A stretch of DNA of 64,000 nt from Muribaculaceae bacterium. GTDB taxonomy: Bacteria > Bacteroidota > Bacteroidia > Bacteroidales > Muribaculaceae. The notes below the pieces were generated by a model. That model made no database searches and was not told the DNA's origin. It was given only the letters and a program-made list of their open reading frames with translations. Below, in pieces: positions 47,189-56,318 of the stretch; the stretch's first letter is position 1; each line of letters begins with the position of its first letter. The DNA lies in assembly GCA_017505535.1 (NCBI GenBank), contig JAFVPD010000004.1, forward strand, positions 1-64,000, written 5' to 3'. The translations under genes and the position numbers were made by a program.

Positions 47189-48568
47189 CTATTTTAGAGT
47201 ATTTAAATATTTGTCGATACCTGTTTTACATGCGTTCCAATAGTTGTAGTCACGCACATGCACCATGTCAAAGAGGAAATAGCCATCAGATGAGTTGATG
47301 CAAGCATCAACAGTCTTTGTCACTGCTGCTCCTTGTCCGCCGTTTTCATAACCGCTTGAGTTACCCACATCGGGGCCACCGGCAAATTTCACGTCGCCAC
47401 AAAGTTTGGCTTTGGCCAATTGGCAGAATCCTTGACAAGTCCATTCTGATGTGCCATAGATGTTGTCAACTCCGGCATAAGCTCCGAGCAACATAAAATC
47501 TAAGTGGTCGGCATATCCATATTTTTCCCACTCAGTGCTTGCCCAAGAATAGTATTTTGAGGCTCCGTATTTAGGACTTGCCCAATTCACTCCTTCTTGA
47601 TAATAGGTTGAATACCACGCACCTACATAGGTTCCAAATTGAATATTGCTATTTACCGATTTAACGGCTTCGCGCGCTTTTACTATGAAATCATGTATCA
47701 CCTTAGCTCTGAAAGCCCACCATTGTTTTTGGTATTTGCTTTCGATGCATTTGGGGAAATCTGAAATTGAATATCCAAGATAACTTTCAAATTTAGATTT
47801 TGATACATCTGAAAAGTCAGAGTATTGGTCATTATATCGACAACGATCCAAGAATATACCATCTATATCATATTTGGCAAGGTCTTTGAGCATTGAGCAC
47901 AAGAATTCTTGCACTTCATCATTGGCCGGATTGAAAAACTTGGTAGCGTAGCTATCGTTGTTTGAATCCATTGCATTAACAAGCGTCCCGTTAAGATAAA
48001 GTGTTGTCACCCAATCTTTCTTTGAACTATCGCGGAACACCATACCCTGACTGCCTAATCCATAGGGGTGCACGCAACCTCCGGTAAAGGTGTTGATTGC
48101 TGCATGAACTCTCAAGCCGAGCTCGTGTCCTGCGTCGATAAATGCTTGTAGATAATCCCATGACTCAGTGCGCACGTGGTAGTGATAGCCACCTTTCCAT
48201 GTGGGGAGTTTGGTAGCTTGTTCAACCACTGAGGTGTTAAATAATACATCGCCAATTGAGTTTCTCACGTCAACAACGACGTCGGTAAATCCGGCATCGA
48301 ATGCTTTTTTCAAGTCGCGTGCAATGTTTTCTTTGCTATTGGCAAATTCAACAAAGTTGGCCGATGCATCAATCCAAATATAACGTGGTTTTGCTGTCAC
48401 CACTTCAGGCTCTTCGGGCGTTTCCGGATCGGTGGGTGTTTCCGGTTCCGGTTGTTCAGTTCCGGGTTTCTTCCACCATTCATCGGGATCGTCTGATGAG
48501 CATGCTGTAGTTAGGGCTACTATGGTAAGTAGCGCAAAACACATACTTATAATCTTAAATCGTTTCAT
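47189..48568 (-). CDS. GHL10 family glycosidase-like lipoprotein
   Basis: The 459-residue surface lipoprotein has its lipobox at TTAC, followed by acidic CSSDDPDEWW, which fits the Bacteroides surface-export signal. A Pro/Glu/Thr linker (about 35-60) precedes the GHL10 TIM barrel (about 62-459), which has YIWIDASANFVEFANS, DGIFLDRCRYND and YVGAWYSTYYQEGVNWAS. It is a paralog of the C-terminal half of the esterase fusion 1.5 kb away. GHL10 enzymes are clan-A-like glycosidases with poorly known targets. The linker holds the barrel away from the membrane. Confidence 0.87.
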   Translation of the reverse strand: MKRFKIISMCFALLTIVALTTACSSDDPDEWWKKPGTEQPEPETPTDPETPEEPEVVTAKPRYIWIDASANFVEFANSKENIARDLKKAFDAGFTDVVVDVRNSIGDVLFNTSVVEQATKLPTWKGGYHYHVRTESWDYLQAFIDAGHELGLRVHAAINTFTGGCVHPYGLGSQGMVFRDSSKKDWVTTLYLNGTLVNAMDSNNDSYATKFFNPANDEVQEFLCSMLKDLAKYDIDGIFLDRCRYNDQYSDFSDVSKSKFESYLGYSISDFPKCIESKYQKQWWAFRAKVIHDFIVKAREAVKSVNSNIQFGTYVGAWYSTYYQEGVNWASPKYGASKYYSWASTEWEKYGYADHLDFMLLGAYAGVDNIYGTSEWTCQGFCQLAKAKLCGDVKFAGGPDVGNSSGYENGGQGAAVTKTVDACINSSDGYFLFDMVHVRDYNYWNACKTGIDKYLNTLK

Positions 48569-48586
48569 TATTAATTCAGAAAGTTA

Positions 48587-49627
48587 TTATTTAAATGCTG
48601 CGCAACTTCCAACATTGCGTTGTTTGCCGTCGCTTGGTTTGATAATTTCATTACCATTAACAAGCATAACAGTTGAACCACCACCATCAAGGTTGATTGA
48701 TTCTGTGCAACCAAGTTGATTCATTACGTTAGCAATATTGTCAAGTGTCAAACCACTAACACCTTCAATACCATCTCCTGCGCATGCAAAGAGTACGATA
48801 CGTTCAGTTGTTGGGTTGTAACCAATTGCGGTGCGAGGACGATTAGAATCTACGCTGACACTCAAGAACTCATTTTGCCATGAGTTGATAATTTGACCAC
48901 CTTTAGTGAGCACTGGACCACCTCCGATAGCTGTTTGAGCTGTATATTCTTTACCGCCTTCGGGATATGAAGCGCTTGGAACTACGCCGTTTTCAAGTGG
49001 CATAGAAGTGGGATAAGAATAAGACACGCCTGACAACAATGTATATACCCAGCTTACGTCAATACTTCCATCTTTAAGGATTGAGAATGTACCACGTGGA
49101 GTATAGTAATATGTTTCAGTCCAGTCGGGAGAATCAACTTGAACATTAGGACAAATCAATTCACCTTCGCGCAAGATAAGACTCAATGAATTGAGGTAGA
49201 AAAATCCGCCATTAACCAATACGGGAGCCAATGATGCTTCATATTGAGTTGAAGGTGTGTATAGATTTTCTGCATCACCAAGCACTTCAAGTGTAACTTG
49301 TGCTTTATCTGCTACTGCGATGTAGGCATAAGCATTTTTTTCGCAAAGTGTAGCAGGTGATTTGTACATTTGGATATAATCGGGAATGTTTCCGTATTGT
49401 TCTTCCAATGTCAATGTTTCATTGGTCCAGCCTAATGCAACGATGTCGGGATTGGCTTCGGTAATTTCTGGCTCTTCAGGAGTTTCGCCTCCTTCTTCAC
49501 CTTCGCCTTCTTTTTCACTCCAGTCCCACCATTGGATGTTATCGTCACCCTCGCTATCACATGATGTTGTAGTCAAAGAAAGAGCTAAACATGCTGCCGG
49601 AATAAATAATAGTCTGTTAAGTTTCAT
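48587..49627 (-). CDS. phosphodiester glycosidase (NAGPA/DUF2233) lipoprotein
   Basis: The 346-residue surface lipoprotein has its lipobox at TTSC followed by CDSEGDD and an acidic, Pro-rich linker (about 30-58). The catalytic domain shows the DUF2233/NAGPA marks: NGGFFYLNS (about 140), the RTAIGYNP loop and INLDGGGSTVML near the C terminus (about 315-326). The human homolog family uncovers mannose 6-phosphate by removing alpha-GlcNAc from a phosphodiester. The operon's phosphoesterase, GH20 and epimerase are consistent with GlcNAc-phosphodiester substrates. The linker and its W-rich start resemble those of the GHL10 lipoprotein next to it. Confidence 0.9.
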   Translation of the reverse strand: MKLNRLLFIPAACLALSLTTTSCDSEGDDNIQWWDWSEKEGEGEEGGETPEEPEITEANPDIVALGWTNETLTLEEQYGNIPDYIQMYKSPATLCEKNAYAYIAVADKAQVTLEVLGDAENLYTPSTQYEASLAPVLVNGGFFYLNSLSLILREGELICPNVQVDSPDWTETYYYTPRGTFSILKDGSIDVSWVYTLLSGVSYSYPTSMPLENGVVPSASYPEGGKEYTAQTAIGGGPVLTKGGQIINSWQNEFLSVSVDSNRPRTAIGYNPTTERIVLFACAGDGIEGVSGLTLDNIANVMNQLGCTESINLDGGGSTVMLVNGNEIIKPSDGKQRNVGSCAAFK

Positions 49628-49698
49628 GTTTCTAATTTTTTTAAGAATAATCCCGTCCCTATTCTAAAAGAACGGGATTATTATAAAATTTGAGTTAA

Positions 49699-51399
49699 TT
49701 AGTCTTTGATACAGTCTGCTACATACGCACCAAATACTTGTGAGTTGTGGTCGTAGTAGTAAATGTAAAGTTTGAATCCGTCGGCACTTGGTGCAATTAC
49801 CACGTCACCTGATGCAACAGAGTAAGAACCTGTTTGATACCATGTGATTGCTTGATTTGTGAGTTCAAGACATGCAAGGTCTGTTACATTTGTACCGGTG
49901 AATTTGCTACGGTCGTTTACATTGTAGAGATACAATTGTGGACCCATACCCCATGCTGGGAAGTGGCTGACAACGAACAATGCCATGTAGTTAACATTGT
50001 TGAAGCGTTTAGAGTCAAGACAGTTAGGATTCAATCCCCAGCCTGTCATGTCAGAGCCTACTGATGCATATACCGAGCCATCGGCATTTACCCATGCAAG
50101 TTGTGAGTATGAAGGATAGTAAGACAAGAAGCAACCTGCATTAAGATCAGTTGCTGATGCTGCTACTACTGTTGCTGTATTTACAGGAGCAGAACCCCAT
50201 GCCATACCAGGAATTGCCTTAGCTTCAACTCCTACAACTTGACCACCTTGTACTGCAAGAACTGTAACTTCGTTACATGAAGATACACCGTCAATACCTT
50301 CATTAGTGAACATGATGACTGCTTCGGTATCAATGTTACCGATAACTTTCATCTTAGCTCCTAATGGGAAGCTTGATGGATTAGTGAATGAGTAGTACAA
50401 TGTTGGAGCTTCTGTAGCTGACTTAGTGCGATAGATATTAACAGTTTCTTTACCAAGAGCTTTATTAACGATGAGCAAGTTTTCAGCTTCGTCGTTTGTT
50501 ACACTACCTGCAACAGCTGAGCCAAGGTTGATTTCGCCCATCTTAACACCTGTAAGACCATTTACATAGATTGGTGTGCTACCATCACCCAAGCAGATTA
50601 CTACCTTGCCTTGCAATGCAGCCAATGAAGGACCTACCATTTGGTCAAATGCAGGTAATCCGAGGTTAGATACAGGATCCATGTTAAACAATTGTTCAAC
50701 GCTTTCTTTAACGAAGCCCGATTCGATCTTTTCAGGAACTTCTTTAAGCACTACATAGTCGGCAAATGTTACACCGTCATGAGCTGTTACTCTAAGAGTT
50801 AGAGGCTCGTTGTAGTCGAGTGCTTCAACTGAAGGATCGGGTGAGATTGTTGCGTGAGCCGATACTTCATATGTAGCCAATACTGCGCTGAGGTCATCAG
50901 CTGAAATCAACGACACTTTCTTTTGTGCTTTGTCGATGATACCGCTGATTGCAGGGTCGTTGATTGCAAATGACATGAGTTCACAAGCATTTGATTTAAC
51001 ACGTTCACCGGTAATGATGATGTTCTTTTTGTTTCCGGCTGCATCGGTGTAAACAAACTTGTTTTCTTGTGTCAAGTCAAGGATAGTCAATGCGGGTTCA
51101 ATGAAACAGTTGGGTGCCAAAGCGGCTTGTACGCGCACTTTTGTCATGTATTCAGTTGTTTCATCGTCAGATGTGATGGGGAAGAAATAAGGAACTGGGA
51201 TAACCAAGCGATCGGGCATTTCTTCTCCGATTTCCAAGCGAGCCATTTCTTGGTCAACAAATGGACCTGATGTGAAAATGGCTGTCAAACTGGTAAGACC
51301 TTGACGGTCTGCTGTGGGTGCTACATATTGAGGATCTTCACATGAAGAAGTAGCAACCATCATAACCAGCGCCAAAAGATATAATATATTCTTTTTCAT
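49699..51399 (-). CDS. surface glycan-binding-like lipoprotein (DUF5018-like)
   Basis: The 566-residue lipoprotein (lipobox TSSC, then CEDPQ) is coded right after susD, the usual place for SusE/SusF or surface glycan-binding proteins. N-terminal Ig-like beta repeats (about 30-215) are followed by a domain reminiscent of a beta-propeller (about 230-566, with GKVVICLGDGSTPIYVNG and GQVVGVEAKAIPGM). I believe it belongs with DUF5018-type proteins, but not firmly. No catalytic motif is seen. A role in recruiting glycan to the SusCD complex is inferred from position. Confidence 0.75.
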   Translation of the reverse strand: MKKNILYLLALVMMVATSSCEDPQYVAPTADRQGLTSLTAIFTSGPFVDQEMARLEIGEEMPDRLVIPVPYFFPITSDDETTEYMTKVRVQAALAPNCFIEPALTILDLTQENKFVYTDAAGNKKNIIITGERVKSNACELMSFAINDPAISGIIDKAQKKVSLISADDLSAVLATYEVSAHATISPDPSVEALDYNEPLTLRVTAHDGVTFADYVVLKEVPEKIESGFVKESVEQLFNMDPVSNLGLPAFDQMVGPSLAALQGKVVICLGDGSTPIYVNGLTGVKMGEINLGSAVAGSVTNDEAENLLIVNKALGKETVNIYRTKSATEAPTLYYSFTNPSSFPLGAKMKVIGNIDTEAVIMFTNEGIDGVSSCNEVTVLAVQGGQVVGVEAKAIPGMAWGSAPVNTATVVAASATDLNAGCFLSYYPSYSQLAWVNADGSVYASVGSDMTGWGLNPNCLDSKRFNNVNYMALFVVSHFPAWGMGPQLYLYNVNDRSKFTGTNVTDLACLELTNQAITWYQTGSYSVASGDVVIAPSADGFKLYIYYYDHNSQVFGAYVADCIKD

Positions 51400-51417
51400 A
51401 AAAAACTAATTTAGATA

Positions 51418-53091
51418 TTAATTCCAAATTGAAATTTGGGTAACGGCCTTGTTGTTATCCAATTCGCTTTCGGGTATAGGACAGCTATACATTTTTTCGG
51501 GGAAGTTACGATCTTGGTCGTCAACCGATACATAGTAGTAAGTGAACGAACCGTTAGCGTTTTGTTCAATCTTAAGTCCATGGGCACGAATGCCTGTGAA
51601 TGCTGTGTGAGCAAGACCCCAACGACGCATATCCCAATAGTAGTGACCTTCGTATGCAAGTTCTACTTTACGTTCTTGACGTATAGCGTTCAAGATGTTT
51701 TCACCTGATACTGTCAAAGCAGGAAGACCCACTGCAGGACGAGTGCGCACATCATTTACTTTATTCAATGCTTCGCCTGTTTCTTTGAGCATATAGCATG
51801 CTTCAGCATAGTTAAGAAGAACTTCGGCATAGCGAATGAATGTATAAGGTTTAGTGCCTCTTGAGCCATTTGCAAAGAGGTTGTTTTCGTCAACGAGTTT
51901 GCGGAGATAGTAACCTGTTGTGGTTTTACCATCACAGAGGTCGCCTTTCATCCATTCCATCCAACCGTCGGCACCACCTACGAATGCTTCAATTGTACGA
52001 TCTTTCCATGCTGATCCATTGTAAAGAATTGTGTGGTGGAAACGAGGTTCAAGGTCGGCATAAGGAGGTGTATCGTTTGTTCCTCCTTCATTGTGCCATC
52101 TTGTCCAATCGGCAAAACCACCGGTTGCAAGCTCAAATGATTCAACCATTTCTTGAGTAGGACAGCCATAGCCACCGCTGATTGGGTTGCCATATGCAGC
52201 TTTGTCACCACCTGGTGAATAGTATGCATCAAAGTCGTGAGTTTGTGCTGTGAGGTCAAAACAGATTTGGAAGATAGCGCCTTCACCACCATTGGTAAAT
52301 GGAGTTTCAAGGTCGGCTGGCATTGAATAGCCTTGTTTCATCACTTCTTCGGCAGCAGCCTTTGCATCGGCCCAACGTTCAGCATAGAGCATCACGCGTG
52401 AGAGAAGAGCATAAGCAGCGCCTGATGTCAAACGACCATTAGGAGCTACGTTTACAGGAAGATTTTCTCCTGCAAATGTCAAGTCTTCATAAATGAGTTG
52501 ATATGCATCTGCAACAGGTGAAGTAGGAGTGTCCTTTTTGTATTCTTCCATGTTGTCGGTGTAAATAATCAATTCGGGGTAGCGTTTTGCCAATACCGAA
52601 TAGTACAACGCGCGGAAGAAACGGAATTCTGCTTCAATAACTGTTTTGTCTGCTTCATCAAAAGTACCATACTTTTTAAGGTTTGAGATACTTTGATTTA
52701 CAGTTGAGATGTAACCATACATTGTGTTCCATGCTCCAAGATATGTGTCAACATATCCATTGGTCAATGTTGAAACGCCACCATAAGCCATTTCGCTGGG
52801 GATACGGTTAAGTGATGTATAGTTATAACCACCATATTTGAAAAGGTCGGTCAATGCTTCTGACAAGCCGATTGAGCAGTCTCTTGAGCAACCATTTCCT
52901 GTACCATAAACACCAATCAACTTGATGTCTTCATACATATAGTTGGCTTGCAACTGAGCATATTCATATTTGCTCCAGATCACTTTATCTGATGCTGAAT
53001 CGGTGGGGGTGGTATCAAGATAATCGTCACACGACACCAACGGCATTGCAGCAGCAAGCGTTAAAAGTAATATGTTTAATTTTGTTTTCAT
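51418..53091 (-). CDS. SusD/RagB family surface glycan-binding lipoprotein
   Basis: The 557-residue lipoprotein has lipobox LVSC and then CDDYLDTTPTDSAS, the classic SusD opening. The N-terminal TPR-like part includes YISTVNQSISNLKKYGTFDEADKTVIEAEFRFFRALYYSVLAKRYPELI, and the C-terminal RagB/SusD region includes VLLNYAEACYMLKETGEALNKVNDVRTR and WDMRRWGLA. SusD caps the SusC barrel and delivers oligosaccharides. It is transcribed 13 bp after susC. Confidence 0.97.
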   Translation of the reverse strand: MKTKLNILLLTLAAAMPLVSCDDYLDTTPTDSASDKVIWSKYEYAQLQANYMYEDIKLIGVYGTGNGCSRDCSIGLSEALTDLFKYGGYNYTSLNRIPSEMAYGGVSTLTNGYVDTYLGAWNTMYGYISTVNQSISNLKKYGTFDEADKTVIEAEFRFFRALYYSVLAKRYPELIIYTDNMEEYKKDTPTSPVADAYQLIYEDLTFAGENLPVNVAPNGRLTSGAAYALLSRVMLYAERWADAKAAAEEVMKQGYSMPADLETPFTNGGEGAIFQICFDLTAQTHDFDAYYSPGGDKAAYGNPISGGYGCPTQEMVESFELATGGFADWTRWHNEGGTNDTPPYADLEPRFHHTILYNGSAWKDRTIEAFVGGADGWMEWMKGDLCDGKTTTGYYLRKLVDENNLFANGSRGTKPYTFIRYAEVLLNYAEACYMLKETGEALNKVNDVRTRPAVGLPALTVSGENILNAIRQERKVELAYEGHYYWDMRRWGLAHTAFTGIRAHGLKIEQNANGSFTYYYVSVDDQDRNFPEKMYSCPIPESELDNNKAVTQISIWN

Positions 53092-53103
53092 TGGTCTAAT
53101 GTG

Positions 53104-56100
53104 TTAGAAAGTTAATGTCAAACCACCCATAATGGTGCGTTGTTGTGGATAGTAACCATTGTTAACTTCAGGTGACTCAGGGTCAAATCCGCTGGGTAGA
53201 TCATCAAGTGTGAAGAGGTTGTTTCCTTCAACATAGATGCGAAGTTTTTCAATTCCGGCTTTGCTCATCCATTTTTTTGGGAATGTATAACCGATTTGAG
53301 CTGATTTGAGACGTACATAGTCACCTTTACGGAACCAGAATGTAGAAGCAAGACCATTGTCGCTACCATGTCCGGTGTTGCCGGTTGTCAAACGTGGCAT
53401 TGTTCCGTCGGGGTTGTCAAGATTCCATGCATTTGTAACAAGGAACAAGGGTGAGTTACCACCTTCTTTGAATGTTTGAGTCCAAATAGTATTGTCATCA
53501 TAACCATTATAGTAAGTACCGGTCATTGATACGTCAAATTTGGCACCTCCTGTGAATTGTGCATTGATGTCAAAACCATTCCAGTCTGCTGCAAGGTTAA
53601 GACCGAATGTGATTTCTGGACGAAGACCATCACCGATGCGACCACGGTCGTCCCAGTCGATCTTACCATCACCATTGCGGTCAACATACTTGATGTCTCC
53701 TACATTGGGACGTGTTCCAAACCATGCTGAATTGTCGATTTCTTCTTCTGAACGATAAAGACCGTCAGCTACCCAACCATAAGTTGCATTCAAGCTTGTG
53801 CCTGTAACTTTTTGCCATTCGGGAATGTTTGCTGCGTCGGGATATTTGATCCAACGGTTTTCAGCCCATGACATGTTAGCTGCAATTGAATAGTTGAATG
53901 GTTTGCCTGCTACATTAAATCTGTGACGGTGTGTAATCAAGATGTCGATACCACGAGCATCTGTTGCGCCCAAGTTGGCGTATGATGGGTGGTAGCTACC
54001 CATTGATGGTGGATAATCCGATCCGAGTGATTGAAGGATATCATATGTATAGTTATAGAATCCGTCAAATTCGATACCAAGTTTTCCTCCCCACATTGTT
54101 GCATCAAAACCCCAGTTCCATGAACGTGTTTTGGTCCATGTTAAGTTAGGATTAGCAATGTATTTGAGGTAGAGTGAGTTAACTGTTGTGTTGTCCAAGA
54201 ACATCTTGTTGCCAAATGCGTATGTACTCAAGAATGCGTAAGCTGCTGAACCTGAGTCATCACCGATGAGACCAACTGATGCACGGAGTTTCAAGTCGTC
54301 CAACCATGTACGAGCTGATTCCATGAAGTCTTCTTGTGTGATGCGCCATGCAATAGATCCTGAGGGGAAGAATGCCCAACGTTTGTCTGAAACGTTACCT
54401 GAGAATTTATATGAACCGTCATAACGTCCACTGAATTCTACAAAGTATTTAGAATCGTAGTTATAGCTTGCACGGAACACATAACCCATCATGCGTGATT
54501 TGTTGCTCCAACCTCCGATGTTATCCATTGTACCCATTCCGAGTTCGGGAAGTTCAGGGAAGTCAAGGTCTTTAGCATATGCTGAGTGAGCATTTGATTT
54601 GTTCTCACGAGTTTCAAGCAATGCCAATGCCGATACATTGTGTACTTTGTTGAATGTGTTGTCGTAGTTCAATTGGAATTGACCAAGAAGTTGTTGTGAG
54701 TAGGTTGAGCCTTCACCAACTTTTACCGATGTTCCTTTTTCGCCTTGAACAACTGTAAATGTTCCTAACTCTTTGTTATATTGATTTACTTTGAATGGAA
54801 CGTCAAGGTTTTTGTTGCGTGAGTTGGCATAGTCATATGCACCTGTTACTTTAGCAGAAAGACCTTTTACCCAGGGTACATCAAATTGCAAAGAGATGTT
54901 TGAACGCAAGTCGAGTGAATTGGTTTTCTTGTAACCCGATTCATAAATAGCGGCAAGTGGGCTATTGGGTACTGAAAGGTTGTTTGAACATATACCGGTG
55001 TAAATGTCATCTACCTTAGAAGCAAGATAGGGGTGCATTGCAATTGTTTGTTTTGCAATTGACATGTAGCCGGCTTCTGTTTCACCATTGTCGGCACCAC
55101 CTGAGTTATAACCTGGTTGTGAACGATCGGTAACAAATCCTGAAGCACCCATTTGCAATGTCCAGTGTTTAGCAATCTTTGATTCTAAGTTGAAACGCAT
55201 TGAGTAGCGGTTGTAATCAAAGTTGTCGATGTTACCTTCTTGACCCAAGTAACCGATTGATGCATAGTAGTTGTGAGTGTCTGTACCACCTTGCATTGAA
55301 AGAGTGTGCTTGGTTGTTACACCTGTTCCAAATACTTCGCCGATGTAGTCAAAGTTGTCATAACCATCAGTAGGATCTCCGTTGGCTACCAAATTAAACA
55401 TTTCGGCAGTGTACTTAGGTTGGTATTGTGAACGATCGGTGATTTGTCCACGTGCCATTTGGTCCATCATGTCGGCCATGTTGTAGTAGTTCATGAATTG
55501 AAGACCGTCCATGAATTTGGGGAAGTTGGCATTCATTGATACACCCACTGAACCGTCATAAGTGATGCGGGGTTTACCTTCAGCACCTTTCTTAGTGGTA
55601 ACGATGATAACACCACCGGCAGCATTAAGACCGTAAACGGCTGTTGCTGCAGCGTCTTTCAACACTGAAAGGCTTGCGATGTCGTTAGGATCGATTTCGT
55701 CAATTGAACGGGGTACTCCATCTACAATGTAAGTAACGGCTTTGTTTGAACCACGTATTCTCAACGAAGCTTGGTCAACACCGGGTTCACCTGATGTTTG
55801 GATTGAAGAAATACCGGCAACTTTACCACCGAGCATCTGAGTGAGCTGAGTAGATGGCGCTGCCAACAATTCGTCACCTTTAATTGCCGATACTGCACCG
55901 GTGATTGATGATTTCTTTTGTTTACCATAACCCACAACAACCACCTCGTCGAGGTTTTCTGCATTTTGTTGCATGGTTACATCAATAACCGATTGGTTAC
56001 CAACTTTTACTGCGACAGGATTCATGCCGACATAAGAGAAGTTGATTGTTTGGCCTTCGCGTGCATTGATGCTGTATTTACCATCAAGGTCGGTGCTTAC

Positions 56101-56277
56101 ACCTGTTGATGTACCTTGTACAGTAACGCTAACGCCAATCAATGGCTCTCCCAATTCGTCGGTTACTACACCCGAAATCGCTTTTTGTGCAAAACCTATT
56201 GCAGGAATTGCAACCATGAGCAACATGGCAACGAGCATGCGTCGCAATGTGCTTGTTGATTTAGAGTTAGACTCCAT
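53104..56277 (-). CDS. SusC/RagA family TonB-dependent outer-membrane transporter
   Basis: This 1057-residue transporter has a signal peptide (to about residue 30), a carboxypeptidase-regulatory-like domain (about 33-112, AISGVVTDELGEPLIGVSV), a TonB box/plug region (LDEVVVVGYG at about 113-122, then the plug to about 235) and a 22-strand barrel ending in QRTIMGGLTLTF with the terminal Phe required for outer-membrane assembly. It imports oligosaccharides bound by the SusD partner. The start at 56277 is the first of the candidate ATGs with a clear signal peptide. There is no N-terminal STN domain, so it does not look like a sigma/anti-sigma-controlled receptor. Confidence 0.98.
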   Translation of the reverse strand: MESNSKSTSTLRRMLVAMLLMVAIPAIGFAQKAISGVVTDELGEPLIGVSVTVQGTSTGVSTDLDGKYSINAREGQTINFSYVGMNPVAVKVGNQSVIDVTMQQNAENLDEVVVVGYGKQKKSSITGAVSAIKGDELLAAPSTQLTQMLGGKVAGISSIQTSGEPGVDQASLRIRGSNKAVTYIVDGVPRSIDEIDPNDIASLSVLKDAAATAVYGLNAAGGVIIVTTKKGAEGKPRITYDGSVGVSMNANFPKFMDGLQFMNYYNMADMMDQMARGQITDRSQYQPKYTAEMFNLVANGDPTDGYDNFDYIGEVFGTGVTTKHTLSMQGGTDTHNYYASIGYLGQEGNIDNFDYNRYSMRFNLESKIAKHWTLQMGASGFVTDRSQPGYNSGGADNGETEAGYMSIAKQTIAMHPYLASKVDDIYTGICSNNLSVPNSPLAAIYESGYKKTNSLDLRSNISLQFDVPWVKGLSAKVTGAYDYANSRNKNLDVPFKVNQYNKELGTFTVVQGEKGTSVKVGEGSTYSQQLLGQFQLNYDNTFNKVHNVSALALLETRENKSNAHSAYAKDLDFPELPELGMGTMDNIGGWSNKSRMMGYVFRASYNYDSKYFVEFSGRYDGSYKFSGNVSDKRWAFFPSGSIAWRITQEDFMESARTWLDDLKLRASVGLIGDDSGSAAYAFLSTYAFGNKMFLDNTTVNSLYLKYIANPNLTWTKTRSWNWGFDATMWGGKLGIEFDGFYNYTYDILQSLGSDYPPSMGSYHPSYANLGATDARGIDILITHRHRFNVAGKPFNYSIAANMSWAENRWIKYPDAANIPEWQKVTGTSLNATYGWVADGLYRSEEEIDNSAWFGTRPNVGDIKYVDRNGDGKIDWDDRGRIGDGLRPEITFGLNLAADWNGFDINAQFTGGAKFDVSMTGTYYNGYDDNTIWTQTFKEGGNSPLFLVTNAWNLDNPDGTMPRLTTGNTGHGSDNGLASTFWFRKGDYVRLKSAQIGYTFPKKWMSKAGIEKLRIYVEGNNLFTLDDLPSGFDPESPEVNNGYYPQQRTIMGGLTLTF

Positions 56278-56318
56278 AATAATTGAGATTAATTGTTAAT
56301 AAATAAATGAATATTAAA

